DNA of 22,521 nucleotides from Coptodactyla brooksi (GCA_033557675.1 JAWQRM010000455.1:1-22521); one strand, 5' to 3'. Counted from the first letter of the stretch, positions 11,521 to 20,504 are shown. A program made the numbers and translations. The notes: a model not told the origin generated them from the letters alone.

Positions 11521-11673
11521 TCAATTCTAAAGTGTATTGTAATCAATTGGACAAATTGCATTATTTTTTGCAAACTGGCTTGTAAAATCTATTGCAAAAA
11601 TTTGCAAAATTCTTTGCAAGTTTGCACAATCAATTCTAATGTGTACAGCCGCCAACTGGACAAATAAATTGCA
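11521..11673 (+). repeat. Second internal duplication in mariner A
   Basis: The segment tcaattctaaagtgtattgt at 11521-11560 (coding for INSKVYC.QLDK) recurs in diverged form at 11630-11673. Each copy is preceded by TTGCAAAA-rich sequence. The spacing is about 110 bases. The duplicate explains why copy A is about 190-320 bases longer than copies B and C. Confidence 0.65.
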
Positions 11674-12162
11674 TGATTCGCTCAAACAGAAAAGGCTAGA
11701 ATTGATCAATAGAAATGGTATAGTGTTCCACAAAGATTATACGAGACCGCATACCAGTTTGGTAACTCGCCAAGAGCTTTTGCAGCTTGGATGGGATATG
11801 GACCATATCTATCATATCCTCCGGATTTAGTACCAGTCGATTATTACTTGTTTTGGTCTCTACAATTTTTTTGGACGGCAAAACTTTTATTTCAAATGAA
11901 GTCGTCAAAAATGACTTGGATCAGTTTTTACCAGCAAGGAACAGAAGTTTTATGAGCATGGAATGGTGCTACTGTCAGAAAGATAGCAAAATATGTTAGA
12001 CCAAAATGATGAACGTGAAGAAAAAACTCTAAGAAAAGTGCCTTTCATTTTCATGAAAAGAAAAACGAAATTACTGTCCTAATATTACTGTTTATGCTTC
12101 CACATCCATACCATAAATTACTTAATTTTAAGTACATAGACTTTATATAAAAAATATTAAGA

Positions 12163-12429
12163 ATGCCTGAGCTTCAGAAGTTTTTGCTAAATGCCGCATT
12201 ATTCCATGGTATTTCATGTCAGAAATTTTTTTCAAACTTTGCGAAGAAATCGCTTCGTTTTTGGAAGGACTCAGAACAGACACTGGAAAATAATAGGTGC
12301 AGTATTTATTACAAATTGACAGATCTAGTAGATTTTAGGAATGAAATTCATCAACCAAATACCCTGAATAAACTAACAGTGGAAGACAAAGTTGGCTATT
12401 TCTGTCTCTTGTTTCTTGCCGTTCAATGA
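12163..12429 (+). other. Unrecognised 88-codon open frame
   Basis: The frame begins MPELQKFLLNAALFHG and ends VEDKVGYFCLLFLAVQ. Composition is not obviously biased and there is no stop for 88 codons. However, there is no clear splice site, no homology I recognise, and it sits in an inferred intron antisense to the host gene. It may be a fragment of an unknown mobile element or chance. Coding status is doubtful. Confidence 0.2.
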
Positions 12430-13301
12430 CCAGAACACTGTACTCCCACCGCTAGCTTGCTAAAGGACTAGCGTCACGTTTCCTTATAACCAGATATGAA
12501 CAGCTTTATTCTTTTATCTCTGATATTTTGCCCATGAACGAGTAGTGATGATAATATATAGTTGAATAAACTGTGTCAAATATATTATAATCTTTTTATA
12601 GCTTATTATTAAATTACCTATTTGAAACAACACTTTGAACCACAGCTTTTTAACAGTATCCATTTTTTAACATTATTTTATGTTATTTTCTTTTCTACCC
12701 TGTACTATGTTGGCAATTGGAAGCGCAAAACGGAACGTCAGATGTATCTTTAGCTTCTGAACAGAAAACAAAACTATTGTTTTTCAGTTCACACTTGGTG
12801 TTAAAGTTTAAAGTTTTAAGTTTATTTCCATAAACTTTATTGTGGTCAAAACATTGTAAATATAAAAATAATTGTAATATAGTAATAATTGTAAGAATTT
12901 TGTATTGTTATAGCCTGACAAGGCATAGTATAATATGAAATATTTTAATCATGATTCCATATGAAAATAAAAAAATTACTTTCACAACACTTATTAAATC
13001 TACATTTTTTTAAAGTAAATTATTGATTTAGTTCGTAAGTCAATAATAAACGTAAAATTCCTTTTTTCAGGTTCAAATGAATTTATATCAATTTTAAATA
13101 AAGTATTCATTCTTTATTCTAATTATCCCAAATCTGCGAAACCTTTGATAATCGTCGGAAAATACTCGTCGTAAATGTTGGCGTCTATTTGAGAGTATTT
13201 GGTAAAATATTTCATTACAAAATTCATAAACAAAACTAATATCTGCACAATTTTCGTTGCTAAGCTACATTTACTTTTTAGTCAATTAAATCAATGAACT
13301 A

Positions 13302-13328
13302 ACAGTTACCAATTTGTTTGGTAACTGT
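13302..13328. repeat. Perfect 11-bp stem hairpin
   Basis: The sequence acagttaccaa at 13302-13312 is followed after five bases by its exact reverse complement ttggtaactgt at 13318-13328. An A-rich run follows. No function can be assigned from the sequence alone. Confidence 0.6.
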
Positions 13329-13586
13329 AAAAAAATAAATAAATGATTGGTTGTCAGCTTATTTCATAACTTTCCAGGTATAAGTTTTCAAAAGTAGCTA
13401 TTTTATGCTGTTTGTTCAAATTTTGGGCGAGCATATGGTTTACTCAATCACCAAACAGCGCGCATAAATTCAGGAAAATCTAATCAGTAAACTAAGATTA
13501 ACTAGATATTAGTTAATTTAATTTAAACGTAGTATTTCTGGTATGTTATTTCGCAAGTTATTAACGTTGATGTGTCGAAGAAATTA

Positions 13587-14383
13587 TTGAGTTGTTCGGA
13601 AAGTAATTTCGTTTTTATCGCAGCGGAGGCGTTAGTTGTATTTTAACCAGCCAACTTCATTTTAAACCGTATATGCATTATATGTTCTGACAGCTGACAT
13701 TGCAAAGTTTATGTGTGAAAATATTTTATTCGATTCTGTGCAATTGTTTTCAAAAAAGGTAAAGATCCCGTTCAAGCGAGAAAAGAATTAGTCGATGTGA
13801 ATCGAAAAGATGTATTGCTAGAATGCCAGTATTATAACTGGTTTGCAAAATTCTTTGCAAAACTTTGCAAACTTTTTGGGAGCTCTTTCCAAATTTTTTG
13901 GACAATACCACGATCAATTCTAAAATGTACTGTCATCGACTGGACAAACTGCATGGTTCACTCAAACAGAAAAGGCCAGAATTGATTAATAGAAAAGGTG
14001 TAGCGTTCCACCAAGATAATGCGAGACCGCATACCAGTTTGGTAACTCGCCTAAAGCTTTTACAGCTTGAATGAAATGTGTCACCATGCCTATCATATTC
14101 TCGAGATCTGGCACCTTCCAATTATTACTTGTTTCGGTCTCTACAAGTTTTTTTGCATGGCAAAACCTGTACTTCAAATGAAGCCGTCAAAAATGACTTG
14201 GATGGGTTTTTTGCCAGCAAGGATCAGAAGCTTTATGAGCATGGAGCGTGGTTCATGCTACCGCCAGAAAGATGGCAAAAGGTATTGGACAAAACGGTGA
14301 ACATGTAATTACATAAAATATTTATACTCTCTAAGAAAAGTGCCTTTCATTTTCACAAAAAAAAACGAAATTACTTTCAGAAC
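13587..14383 (+). mobile_element. Mariner copy B, mellifera-type, internally deleted
   Basis: The left end ttgagttgttcggaaagtaatt follows a TA (13585-13586). The right end stops early at ttactttcagaac, so the last few bases of the terminal repeat and the right TA are lost. The head lacks the start codon block, but Lys-Glu-Leu-Val-Asp followed by a broken QYYNWFAKFF gives the first helix-turn-helix region. After the same TTGCAAA-rich core come INSKMYCHRLDKLHGSLKQK, ELINRKGVAFHQDNARPH (second catalytic Asp kept) and SRDLAPSNYYLF (third acidic position changed to Asn). The end has KLYEHGA and RWQKVLDKTVNM. The copy cannot code for a working enzyme. It ends about 310 bases from the host exon at 14694-14786. 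Confidence 0.85.
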
Positions 14384-14693
14384 GCGCGAAAATAAAATTC
14401 ATTCATCCACAGGCGGTTGATTGGCATACAAGCAAAATCTGCGCGTGGACATCTGTTTCGAATAATTCACGAGAGCGTATTAAAGAATAAACGCTCGAAT
14501 CACACGTAGTCAATGAACCGTCACTCGTATAATGGCCGCTTTGCCATTAAAATTAAAAGCTGCGACGGTACATTAACGTATGATTTATTTGACAGGGCCG
14601 ACTTTTCGGAAAACGCCCAATTGATGATCGTCTATTTCGAGAAACGTATTATAGAACAGCGTTCGTGATGAACAAATTTCGAAGGATACTCAC

Positions 14694-14786
14694 TGCCACT
14701 TTTATGTCTCGCACCTGCATTTTCAACTTTGCTAATACGTCTCCATGCTCGTGTTCGTTACTGTCGTCTTCATCACTACCTTGAGC
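14694..14786 (-). CDS. Coding exon of unrecognised host gene, first in view
   Basis: This is a 93-base, 31-codon exon on the minus strand. The acceptor is ttttag (AG at 14788-14787), and a strong GTGAGTAT donor starts at 14693. It is phase 0 at both ends. The peptide starts AQGSDEDDSNEHEHGD, a strongly acidic run, and ends VLAKLKMQVRDIKVA, a likely helix. The neighbouring intron sequence to the left is CpG-richer than the AT background, as often seen near conserved exons. No start codon fits, so the gene begins further right, outside or undetected in this window. Not recognised. Confidence 0.65.
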
Positions 14787-15889
14787 CTAAAACAAACAAA
14801 AAACACACGTAAAACAAGAAAGTAATCAAGCAAAGTTGGAAATAAATGTATTATAAATACGTTACCAAAAATATGTTTAGACGTTTAATTGAATACCAAA
14901 CTAGTTGACTTCGATAACATAAAATGATAGGAACACAAGGGGGAAGTCCATCGCTATGCGTACAGGGTGGTCTGTTGAATATAACATAAACACTCCCTTG
15001 GATTTGTATAGGACCCTATTATTATGTAACACAAACGACAGTCCCTACTGTTAGCCTGGTCAATTTGTACAGACAGATACGGTGGTATTAAATATTGGGG
15101 TTTATCAACACAGGGAATCAATTACAATAAAACAAGACATACTTTGACAGTTCTACGTTTAGAACAATTAAAATAAATGCTCCTTCTTCTTTTAGATTTG
15201 TTATAAACTTTATAGAAATTAGAATTACGTCAACGTCGACACAAACTCTAGATTATACAAAGTCGTAGATCTCTAGTACATTAGGGAACGAATGGTTGTG
15301 TGGGTTATCTGATGACGTCACTTCCGACCTACCCTAACCGACTGCAGCACGTGACTGGCTTTAAAAATATCTAGTGCGTGCCCACCAAGAATTTACGAGG
15401 GTGAGATAACAGCGCTACTATATAGTAGGTAGAAAAAGCTAGACGGGAGTTATTATAGGAAGAACAAGACGTAGAAAAGGACAGTTAGTTAGCTGCGTTG
15501 TCTATTTTATTAAAGGAATCGCTGGCAGACGCATTTCCATGTCCATCTTGTGCATTTCGTAATTGTATCGGATTTCCTACCACTGTCTGGCTTCATCATC
15601 GCATGTTTATATTATTCCATTATAAACGGGAGTAATGCAATTTTAAAATTGGATTACTCAACAGCGGTTGATTTAACTTCCTTCTACTTGTATAAGATTT
15701 CTTGAACAATATCTAGGCGCATCGGGTGTATATCGAATTTAAAAGCCTTGCAAGTGCGCGGCAAAGTTGAACTTGATCGGGGTTTATAGTGCAGAAAGAC
15801 CACCTTCAATTCCAAAACAAAATTATTTGACTGCATTTCTAATAACTAGCCTTTTTTAACTAGCCTAGATTTCTAGCCTTAGATATACA
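14787..15889. other. Non-coding flank upstream of the first exon in view
   Basis: No open frame of note occurs here. The part from about 15280 to 15780 is richer in CpG and in recognisable transcription factor motifs than the rest, and includes a perfect 14-bp palindrome (ctactatatagtag, 15415-15428) with a TATATAG core. It would be intron or upstream region of the minus-strand gene. Confidence 0.35.
15313..15353. promoter_or_regulatory. CRE-like palindrome and E-box 28 bp apart
   Basis: TGACGTCA (15313-15320) is a perfect full CRE, the site bound by CREB/ATF-type bZIP factors. CACGTG (15348-15353) is the canonical bHLH E-box. Both are palindromic, so direction is not defined. Presence of sites alone does not show use. 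Confidence 0.35.
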
Positions 15890-16170
15890 ATCATCACCAT
15901 ACACTTTTTTCATCAATTCGTAAGTCTCAGCACATTTTTTCCCAGTTTAAAACAAAATTTAATATTTGCTCTCTGTTCCATTATGTTTTTACGACATCAA
16001 CACGATTTTTACCGTCATTCAAATGGCTGATAACTTTGTAGCATGTTGTAACATCGGATTACCATGAACTTGGGTGCGTTCGAAAGAGGCGACTTGTTTC
16101 TTTCTAACAGTGTATATGTTCGATAGATGGCGCTATGTGTTCTGTGATTTAAATTAAAATTCTCGTTATT
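15890..16170 (-). mobile_element. Mariner 5' fragment, Mos1-HTH type
   Basis: The minus strand carries a 5' untranslated part, an ATG at 15981, and MEQRANIKFCFKLGK, followed in a shifted frame by TYELMKKVYGDD. This is the first helix-turn-helix of a mariner-like transposase. The same sequence, in opposite direction, lies at 22027-22296, including most of the 5' leader (shared aacgagaattttaatttaaa). The fragment stops after GDD, so only the first tenth or so of the transposase gene remains. Confidence 0.8.
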
Positions 16171-16191
16171 CAATTTTAATACAGTGTAATA

Positions 16192-16256
16192 TTGGGTTGT
16201 TTGGAAAGTAATTTCGTTTTCTTCGCAGCAGAGACGTTAGTTGTATATTAGCCAGC
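16192..16256 (+). mobile_element. Solo 5' end of a mellifera-type mariner
   Basis: After a TA (16190-16191), ttgggttgtttggaaagtaa and gcagcagagacgttagttg match the first roughly 65 bases of copies A-C. The match ends at gccagc, where unrelated sequence begins. It is therefore a truncated copy placed directly upstream of the duplicated flank and copy C. Confidence 0.8.
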
Positions 16257-16327
16257 AAAATTTTCAAATTTTACAAATTTGGTAAAAATCCATTTATTTT
16301 TAGTTTATGGGACGTAAAAGATTATTA

Positions 16328-16439
16328 CTAATGTAATCTATAAGAACATATTTATTTGTTAGCGTAGTTATTTGAAACGGAAGTCAATAAACTAGTGACT
16401 AAAATAGTAACAAATGCCTAACATTAGGGCTAAGAAGTA
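16328..16439 (+). repeat. Second copy of the mariner A flank
   Basis: This repeats 10978-11090 almost base for base, including caaatgcctaacattagg and the terminal aagaagTA. The join to mariner is identical in both places, so the flank and the mariner left end were copied together. Confidence 0.8.
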
Positions 16440-17108
16440 TTAGGTTGTTCGGAAAGTAATTTTGTTTTTTCGCAGCAGCGACGTTAGTTATATTTTAACT
16501 AGCCAACTTCGTTCTAAACTGTATATGCATTACATTTTCTGACAACCGCTTTTTTATGACAAAAAAGGTAAAAATGCCGTTCAAGCTAGAAAAGAATTAG
16601 TCGATGTGTATGGAGAAGATAGATGTATTGATAGAATGCCAGTGTCAAAACTGGTTTGCAAATTTTTTTGCAAAAGGTTGCAAAATTTTTTGCAACTTTG
16701 CAAAATTTTTGGTAGCTCTTCCCAAAATTTTTGGAAGAATACGACGATCAATTCTAAAGTGTATTGTCATTAATTGGACAAATTACATGATTGACACAAA
16801 CAGAAAAGGCCAAAATTGATCAACAGAAAAGGTATAGTGTTTCATCAAGATAATGCCAAACCGCATAACTCACCAAAAGCTTTTACAGTTTGGATGGGAT
16901 GTACTATCATATTCTCCAGATCTAGCATCTTCCGGTTATTACTTGTTTCGGTCTCTACAAATTTTTTGGACGGTAAAACCTTTACTTCAAATGAAACCGT
17001 CAAAGATGACAAAGATACAGTTTTTGCCCTAAATATTTGTATTCTGTAAGAAAACTGCCTTTCATTTTCTCCAAAGAGAAAAACGAAATTACTTTCCGAA
17101 CAACCTAA
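16440..17108 (+). mobile_element. Mariner copy C, mellifera-type, internally deleted
   Basis: The left end ttaggttgttcggaaagtaa and right end cgaaattactttccgaacaa are near-perfect inverted repeats, with TA on each side (16438-16439 and 17109-17110). At about 670 bases it is the shortest copy. It lacks the start codon region, keeps CQCQNWFANFF, then the TTGCAAAA-rich core, a frame-broken INSKVYCH region, a broken INRKGIVFHQDNAKPH with the second catalytic Asp, and YYLFRSLQ and LDGKTFTSNETVK. The first Asp region is missing. It is non-coding but its ends are intact enough that it might have been mobilised by a transposase acting in trans. Confidence 0.85.
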
Positions 17109-17208
17109 TACAAATAAAAACATATTGCAAAACGCGAAGCATTTATCAACAAATATTACTATAAAAATTACAGAATTCTGCATTTTTTCCAACGTCAGAT
17201 ATTACATA

Positions 17209-17521
17209 CGAACATTGATCCTGCGATACTGGAAGACGACTTGCAAAAATACGAAAACGTGGTTCACAATAACATATACAGCAAAATCAAACAAAGACCG
17301 ACTATAGAGGATTGATATTCCTCAAAATTCTAATCAACAAACCTTCACAAGAAGAGAACAATAACCCACAGGGATTAAGAAGCTGGAAGAGAAGATGGTT
17401 TGAGAAGCTGGAGAAGAAGAATAAGATTATGATTATTGCAACAAAATGTCTACCTAAATCTCTAGGTATACTTATTGGCGGAATTAGAACCAAAATTCAA
17501 AATATTTTAACTGACTGGTAG
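17209..17521 (+). other. Unrecognised protein-like remnant
   Basis: Two overlapping frames look non-random. One frame (about 17212-17309) reads NIDPAILEDDLQKYENVV and then KIKQRPTIED before a stop. The next frame continues with ILINKPSQEENNNPQGLRSW, WFEKLEKKNKIM and CLPKSLGILIGGIRT, and stops at 17519-17521. Together they resemble a single gene broken by a frameshift. I do not recognise the family. A mobile-element protein is the likeliest source given the neighbours. Confidence 0.3.
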
Positions 17522-18145
17522 GATTTGTATATGAAAAACATTTTCATCATATGTTTTTAGTTTGAACAACAATAATGTCAATGGGTAAAAAATATTATAG
17601 CTATTAATCAGGTCACTGTAATAACATATGACCACATCATTTAAAATTAACCAGACTTTTAATTTTATAACAGTAATAGTTATTGAAGCTAACAAATATA
17701 TATGCTAAAATGCTTTAATTTTCAGAGACAGATAAAGTCAAAAAATAACCATTTTTGCTCATATTTGGAAAATTTTACGAAATATTTCATGGAATATTCT
17801 TCTGTAGAGGTTACCGAATTTTAAAGGCATTCTATCTTCTAATAATATGCTTACGTCCATTTTAATCATTTTTTTATAATTTCAAAATGAGAAATATAAT
17901 TTCAAATATGAACAAAAATAGTGTTCAAATTTTAACATCCTGTATATCGAAATGGGGGCCTATTAAATAAAGGGAACGTACTCGGCGATCATAGTGTAAA
18001 AACCTACTGGTGTATTGTATTTAAATTTCTGGGTGCGTCGGTAAGGGTAACATCTGTGAAAAAGACATATTAATTCACAAAACGACTAAGTTGATAATGA
18101 AAATGATAAATGAAGGTTCGGTTTTCGCTACGATCCAATTAATTC
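17522..18145. other. No recognised gene
   Basis: This is AT-rich sequence without motifs. The stretch from about 18000 onward is probably 5' leader of the mariner fragment that follows, judging by its position, but I cannot identify a terminal repeat. Confidence 0.3.
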
Positions 18146-18236
18146 ATGTTAGCTCTTTCTTTTTTTCGGGGCTATCTGTGCAATTCAGTTGCACAAGGTT
18201 TGCCTAACTTCCATTTTTTTGTGTGTATTGTGTACC

Positions 18237-18376
18237 ATGGAAGGAAGAAAAGTGCATTCTTGGTATATTTTGCTTTATTACTCCAACGCGAATGCCAAAA
18301 CCGATTTGTCAAATTCCGTTCTGGAGATTTCAACCTGAGCGATGCGCCCCGCTCTGGTCGTCCCACCGAGATTTAA
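18237..18376 (+). pseudogene. Mariner transposase head fragment
   Basis: An ATG at 18237 starts a frame that soon shifts. The frame open to 18376 gives FVKFRSGDFNLSDAPRSGRP preceded by RECQNR, the classic end of the first helix-turn-helix and linker of mariner transposases (FAKFRSGDF..DAPRSGRP). About 25 residues between the start block and QRECQN are deleted. The frame ends in a stop right after PTEI. It differs from copies A-D, which lack this GDF..DAPRSGRP segment, so it represents another mariner lineage. Confidence 0.75.
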
Positions 18377-18503
18377 GTCCATCAAAATAATACTACTGAC
18401 GCCCCTCCAACGGATTCTGTTTGCGTGACTAGGTACTAAACATCTATAAAGATATAGACATATTTTTATATTTAGTTATTTAACTAAAAATTAAAAAAAG
18501 AAA

Positions 18504-18602
18504 AAATCAGCAGGAAGGGATGGCATCTGTACTGAAATACTAAAACATGAAGGAGAAGAGATATATCAAGATATGAGAACTATGCTAGTGTTACACTTTT
18601 GA
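18504..18602 (+). pseudogene. LINE-type reverse transcriptase fragment, N-terminal block
   Basis: The frame reads KSAGRDGICTEILKHEGEE and closes with a TGA at 18600-18602. It matches the first conserved block of non-LTR retrotransposon reverse transcriptases (typically K..G.DGI.AELLKHGGE). Only 32 residues remain. It likely belongs to the same dead copy as the block at 18684-18778. Confidence 0.65.
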
Positions 18603-18683
18603 ACTTATGAGATTGTAATACATATCATAAAAGAAAATCTAGAGAGAGGCGTATAAGGTATAATAGGAAATCAATAATATCAT

Positions 18684-18778
18684 TTCAGAAAAGGGAAGTC
18701 TATAGCAAATACCATTCATGTAGAACATTAAATAATAGAGAAGGATATAAAATACAATATAGAGATGCATCTAATAGA
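18684..18778 (+). pseudogene. LINE-type reverse transcriptase fragment, second block
   Basis: The frame reads FRKGKSIANTIHVEH, a stop, then IIEKDIKYNIEMHLID. This matches the GF..GRST.D.IF.LRQ...E....N..LHL.FIDF block that precedes the first catalytic Asp. The reading breaks exactly where mariner copy D begins at 18779. The segment between the two blocks (18603-18683) is shorter than expected and carries stops. Confidence 0.65.
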
Positions 18779-20294
18779 TTGGGTTGTTCGAAAAGTAATT
18801 TCGTTTTTTCTTTGGTGAAAATGAAAGGCCCTTTTCTTAGAGAGTATAAATATTTTATGTAATTACATATTCACCATTTCCGTCCAGCAGGTTTTGCCAC
18901 GTTTCTGGCACTAGCATGATTGCATACTCATAAAATATCTGATCCTTACTGGAAAATAACTGATTTTTGAGGGCCCCATTTGAAGTAAAAAATTTGCGGA
19001 AACCAGAACAAGTAACAATCGGAAGGTGCCTGATGTGGAGAATATGGTGGGTGTGGTAATACATCCCATCCAAGCTTTTGGCGAATTACCAAACTGGATC
19101 TTTTATTGATCAATTTCTATTGATCTGAATTTTTTCCATTCATCAATTCTGGCCTTTTCTGTTTGAGTGAATCATGCTATTTGTCCAGTTGATGACAGTA
19201 CACTTCAGGAATGAAATTTGTAACATTTTTGAAATTTTCTTCTTTTTTTCAATTTTGCAAACCAGTTTTGGCACTGGCATTCTGTCAATACATCTTCTTC
19301 ACATACGTCTCATAATTTTTCTCTCGCTTGAACGGAATTTTTAACTTTTTTGTAATAAAAAAGCAAAATGTGCCGAAAATGCTGTTTTTGATTCTCCATG
19401 TTTTATAAGACATAAAAAGTAAACCATTGCACAGAACCGAATAAAATATTTTCACACAAACTTTGCAATGTCAGCTGTCAGAATATACAGGGTGTTACGG
19501 AATTCATGCTAGAATTCATACTAGGGTATATAGAGGAGATTAAATAAAATATTTTTTTACCAATAAATCTATAGCCGAAAATGCCTCCCTTCAGAGATAT
19601 GGACCAAAAACTGTCAAATATCGAGTGCAAACAAACAATGCGAAATCATTACATTTCAGTGCTGTAATGTTGTTTTGGTAAATAACAAATGATTGTCAAA
19701 GATCATGAAGTGTCAGCCAAAGTTCACAATCTCAGATTTAGTTAGACAAATTCGTTTTAAATGGAAAATTATGCTGGTTCTGAATACAATGACATGCTGC
19801 TGATTTACTACACCGAAAACTGTCAAATTTAGAGTGCAAATACACAACGCGAAATAGCAACACAGTGTATTACACAGCATGTCAGTGTATTCAGAGTCAG
19901 TATTATTTTCTATTTAAAACAAATTTGTCTAACTAAATCTGAGATTGTGAACTTTGACTGTCACTTTATGATTTTTGACAATCATTTGCAATCATTTATT
20001 TTTTTTTCCAAAACAGCATTATAGTACTTAAATATAATAATTTCGCATTGTTTATATGCACACTAGATTTGACAGTTTTTGGTCCATATCTCTAAAGGGA
20101 GGCATTTTCGGCTATAGGTTTATTGGCAAAAATATTTTATTTAACCTTCCCTATATACCCTAGGACGCTGTAATATGAATTCCTTAACACCCTGTATATC
20201 ATGCACATACGGTTTAGAATGAAGTTGACTGATTAAAATACAACTAATGCCTCTCCTGTGAAAAAAAAACGAAATTACTTTCCGAACAACCCAA
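18779..20294 (-). mobile_element. Mariner copy D, mellifera-type, internally deleted and split
   Basis: In the minus direction the element starts at 20294 (ttgggttgttcggaaagtaa, with TA at 20295-20296) and ends at 18779 with a near-perfect repeat. No TA precedes 18779 (GA is present). The start codon lies at 19399 with MENQKQHFRHILLFYYKK. CQNW-like and GFAK-like residues follow, then a short core different from that of A-C, then EVYCHQLDK in a broken frame. Later pieces include SIEIDQ, WMGC, GTFRLLLV and LPRNV-like ends. A 707-base foldback element interrupts the 5' leader (19488-20194). Without it the mariner would be about 805 bases long. It has no working transposase. Confidence 0.8.
19488..20194. 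mobile_element. Foldback element (long inverted repeat), 707 bp
   Basis: The ends cagggtgttacggaattcat and its counterpart gaattccttaacaccctg are inverted copies. The inverted similarity continues inward for more than 300 bases: arms 19488-19799 and about 19875-20194, with a 75-base loop. There is no open frame of note. It sits inside the 5' leader of mariner D and is flanked by TATA on each side (19484-19487, 20195-20198). Compared with copies A and B, removing the element plus one TATA restores the expected leader length. It is therefore a non-autonomous DNA element with an apparent 4-bp duplication. Confidence 0.85.
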
Positions 20295-20504
20295 TATATC
20301 GTCTTCAGACAAGTTTCTGTTCAACTGAGAAGGGACGAAAGACCTATAATTTCGTACTTCAAACACCCAAAAGAAAAATAAGGATAGTGACAGTAACCAT
20401 GGAAAAATCAAATGCAACAGTAGAAACAAAGTAGGGAGCTACAAATCTCATAAAAATAGCTCAATGAGTAAGGAGATTCCTTATTGGTGCTTCTCTTAAC
20501 AATA
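20295..20504. other. Short stretch between two mariners
   Basis: No clear coding signal is present. It could be the middle of the LINE copy broken by the two flanking mariners, but I find no reverse transcriptase motif here. Confidence 0.3.

Larger units (their letters stand above)
11091..12082 (+). mobile_element. Mariner copy A, mellifera-type, internally deleted
   Basis: The left end ttgggttgttcggaaagtaa follows a TA (11089-11090). The right end, a shortened acgaaattactgtcctaa, precedes a TA (12083-12084). The transposase frame starts at ATG 11274 (MENQKQHF, stop, HILLFYYRKG) and gives YGEDILTEFQCQNWF in another frame. It then jumps over the central region into SINSKVYCNQLDKLH. Later blocks are KQKRLELINRNGIVFHKD with TRPHTSLVTRQELLQLGWD, and YPPDLVPVDYYLFW. 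The first catalytic Asp region is absent; the last two acidic residues remain in broken frames. The copy is larger than its sisters because of internal tandem duplications. It is not functional. Confidence 0.85.
9405..14693 (-). other. Inferred intron of the host gene (about 5.3 kb)
   Basis: The interval runs from GTGAGT (14693 downward) to the acceptor at 9405-9406, between two phase-0 exons. It contains mariner copies A and B, both antisense to the gene, and otherwise AT-rich sequence without recognisable coding signal (9405-10930 and 12430-13586 hold nothing I can name). A further unrecognised exon inside it cannot be excluded. Confidence 0.45.

Noticed and set aside
11203..11667. 154-codon open frame on the plus strand
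   Set aside because: It lies wholly inside mariner copy A and crosses its leader, deleted core and duplicated segments in a frame that does not follow the transposase throughout. It is an accidental opening in a dead element.
12969..12990. aaaaaaattactttcacaac as a mariner right end
   Set aside because: It resembles the mellifera-type end (cgaaattactttccgaacaac) but lacks the cg and ccg positions, and no transposase sequence lies beside it.
14961..17948. tacagggtgg at 14961 and catcctgtata near 17936 as the two ends of another foldback-type element
   Set aside because: Only about eight to ten bases match, the inner sequences do not pair, and the interval contains unrelated mariner copies. 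Chance or separate relics are more likely.
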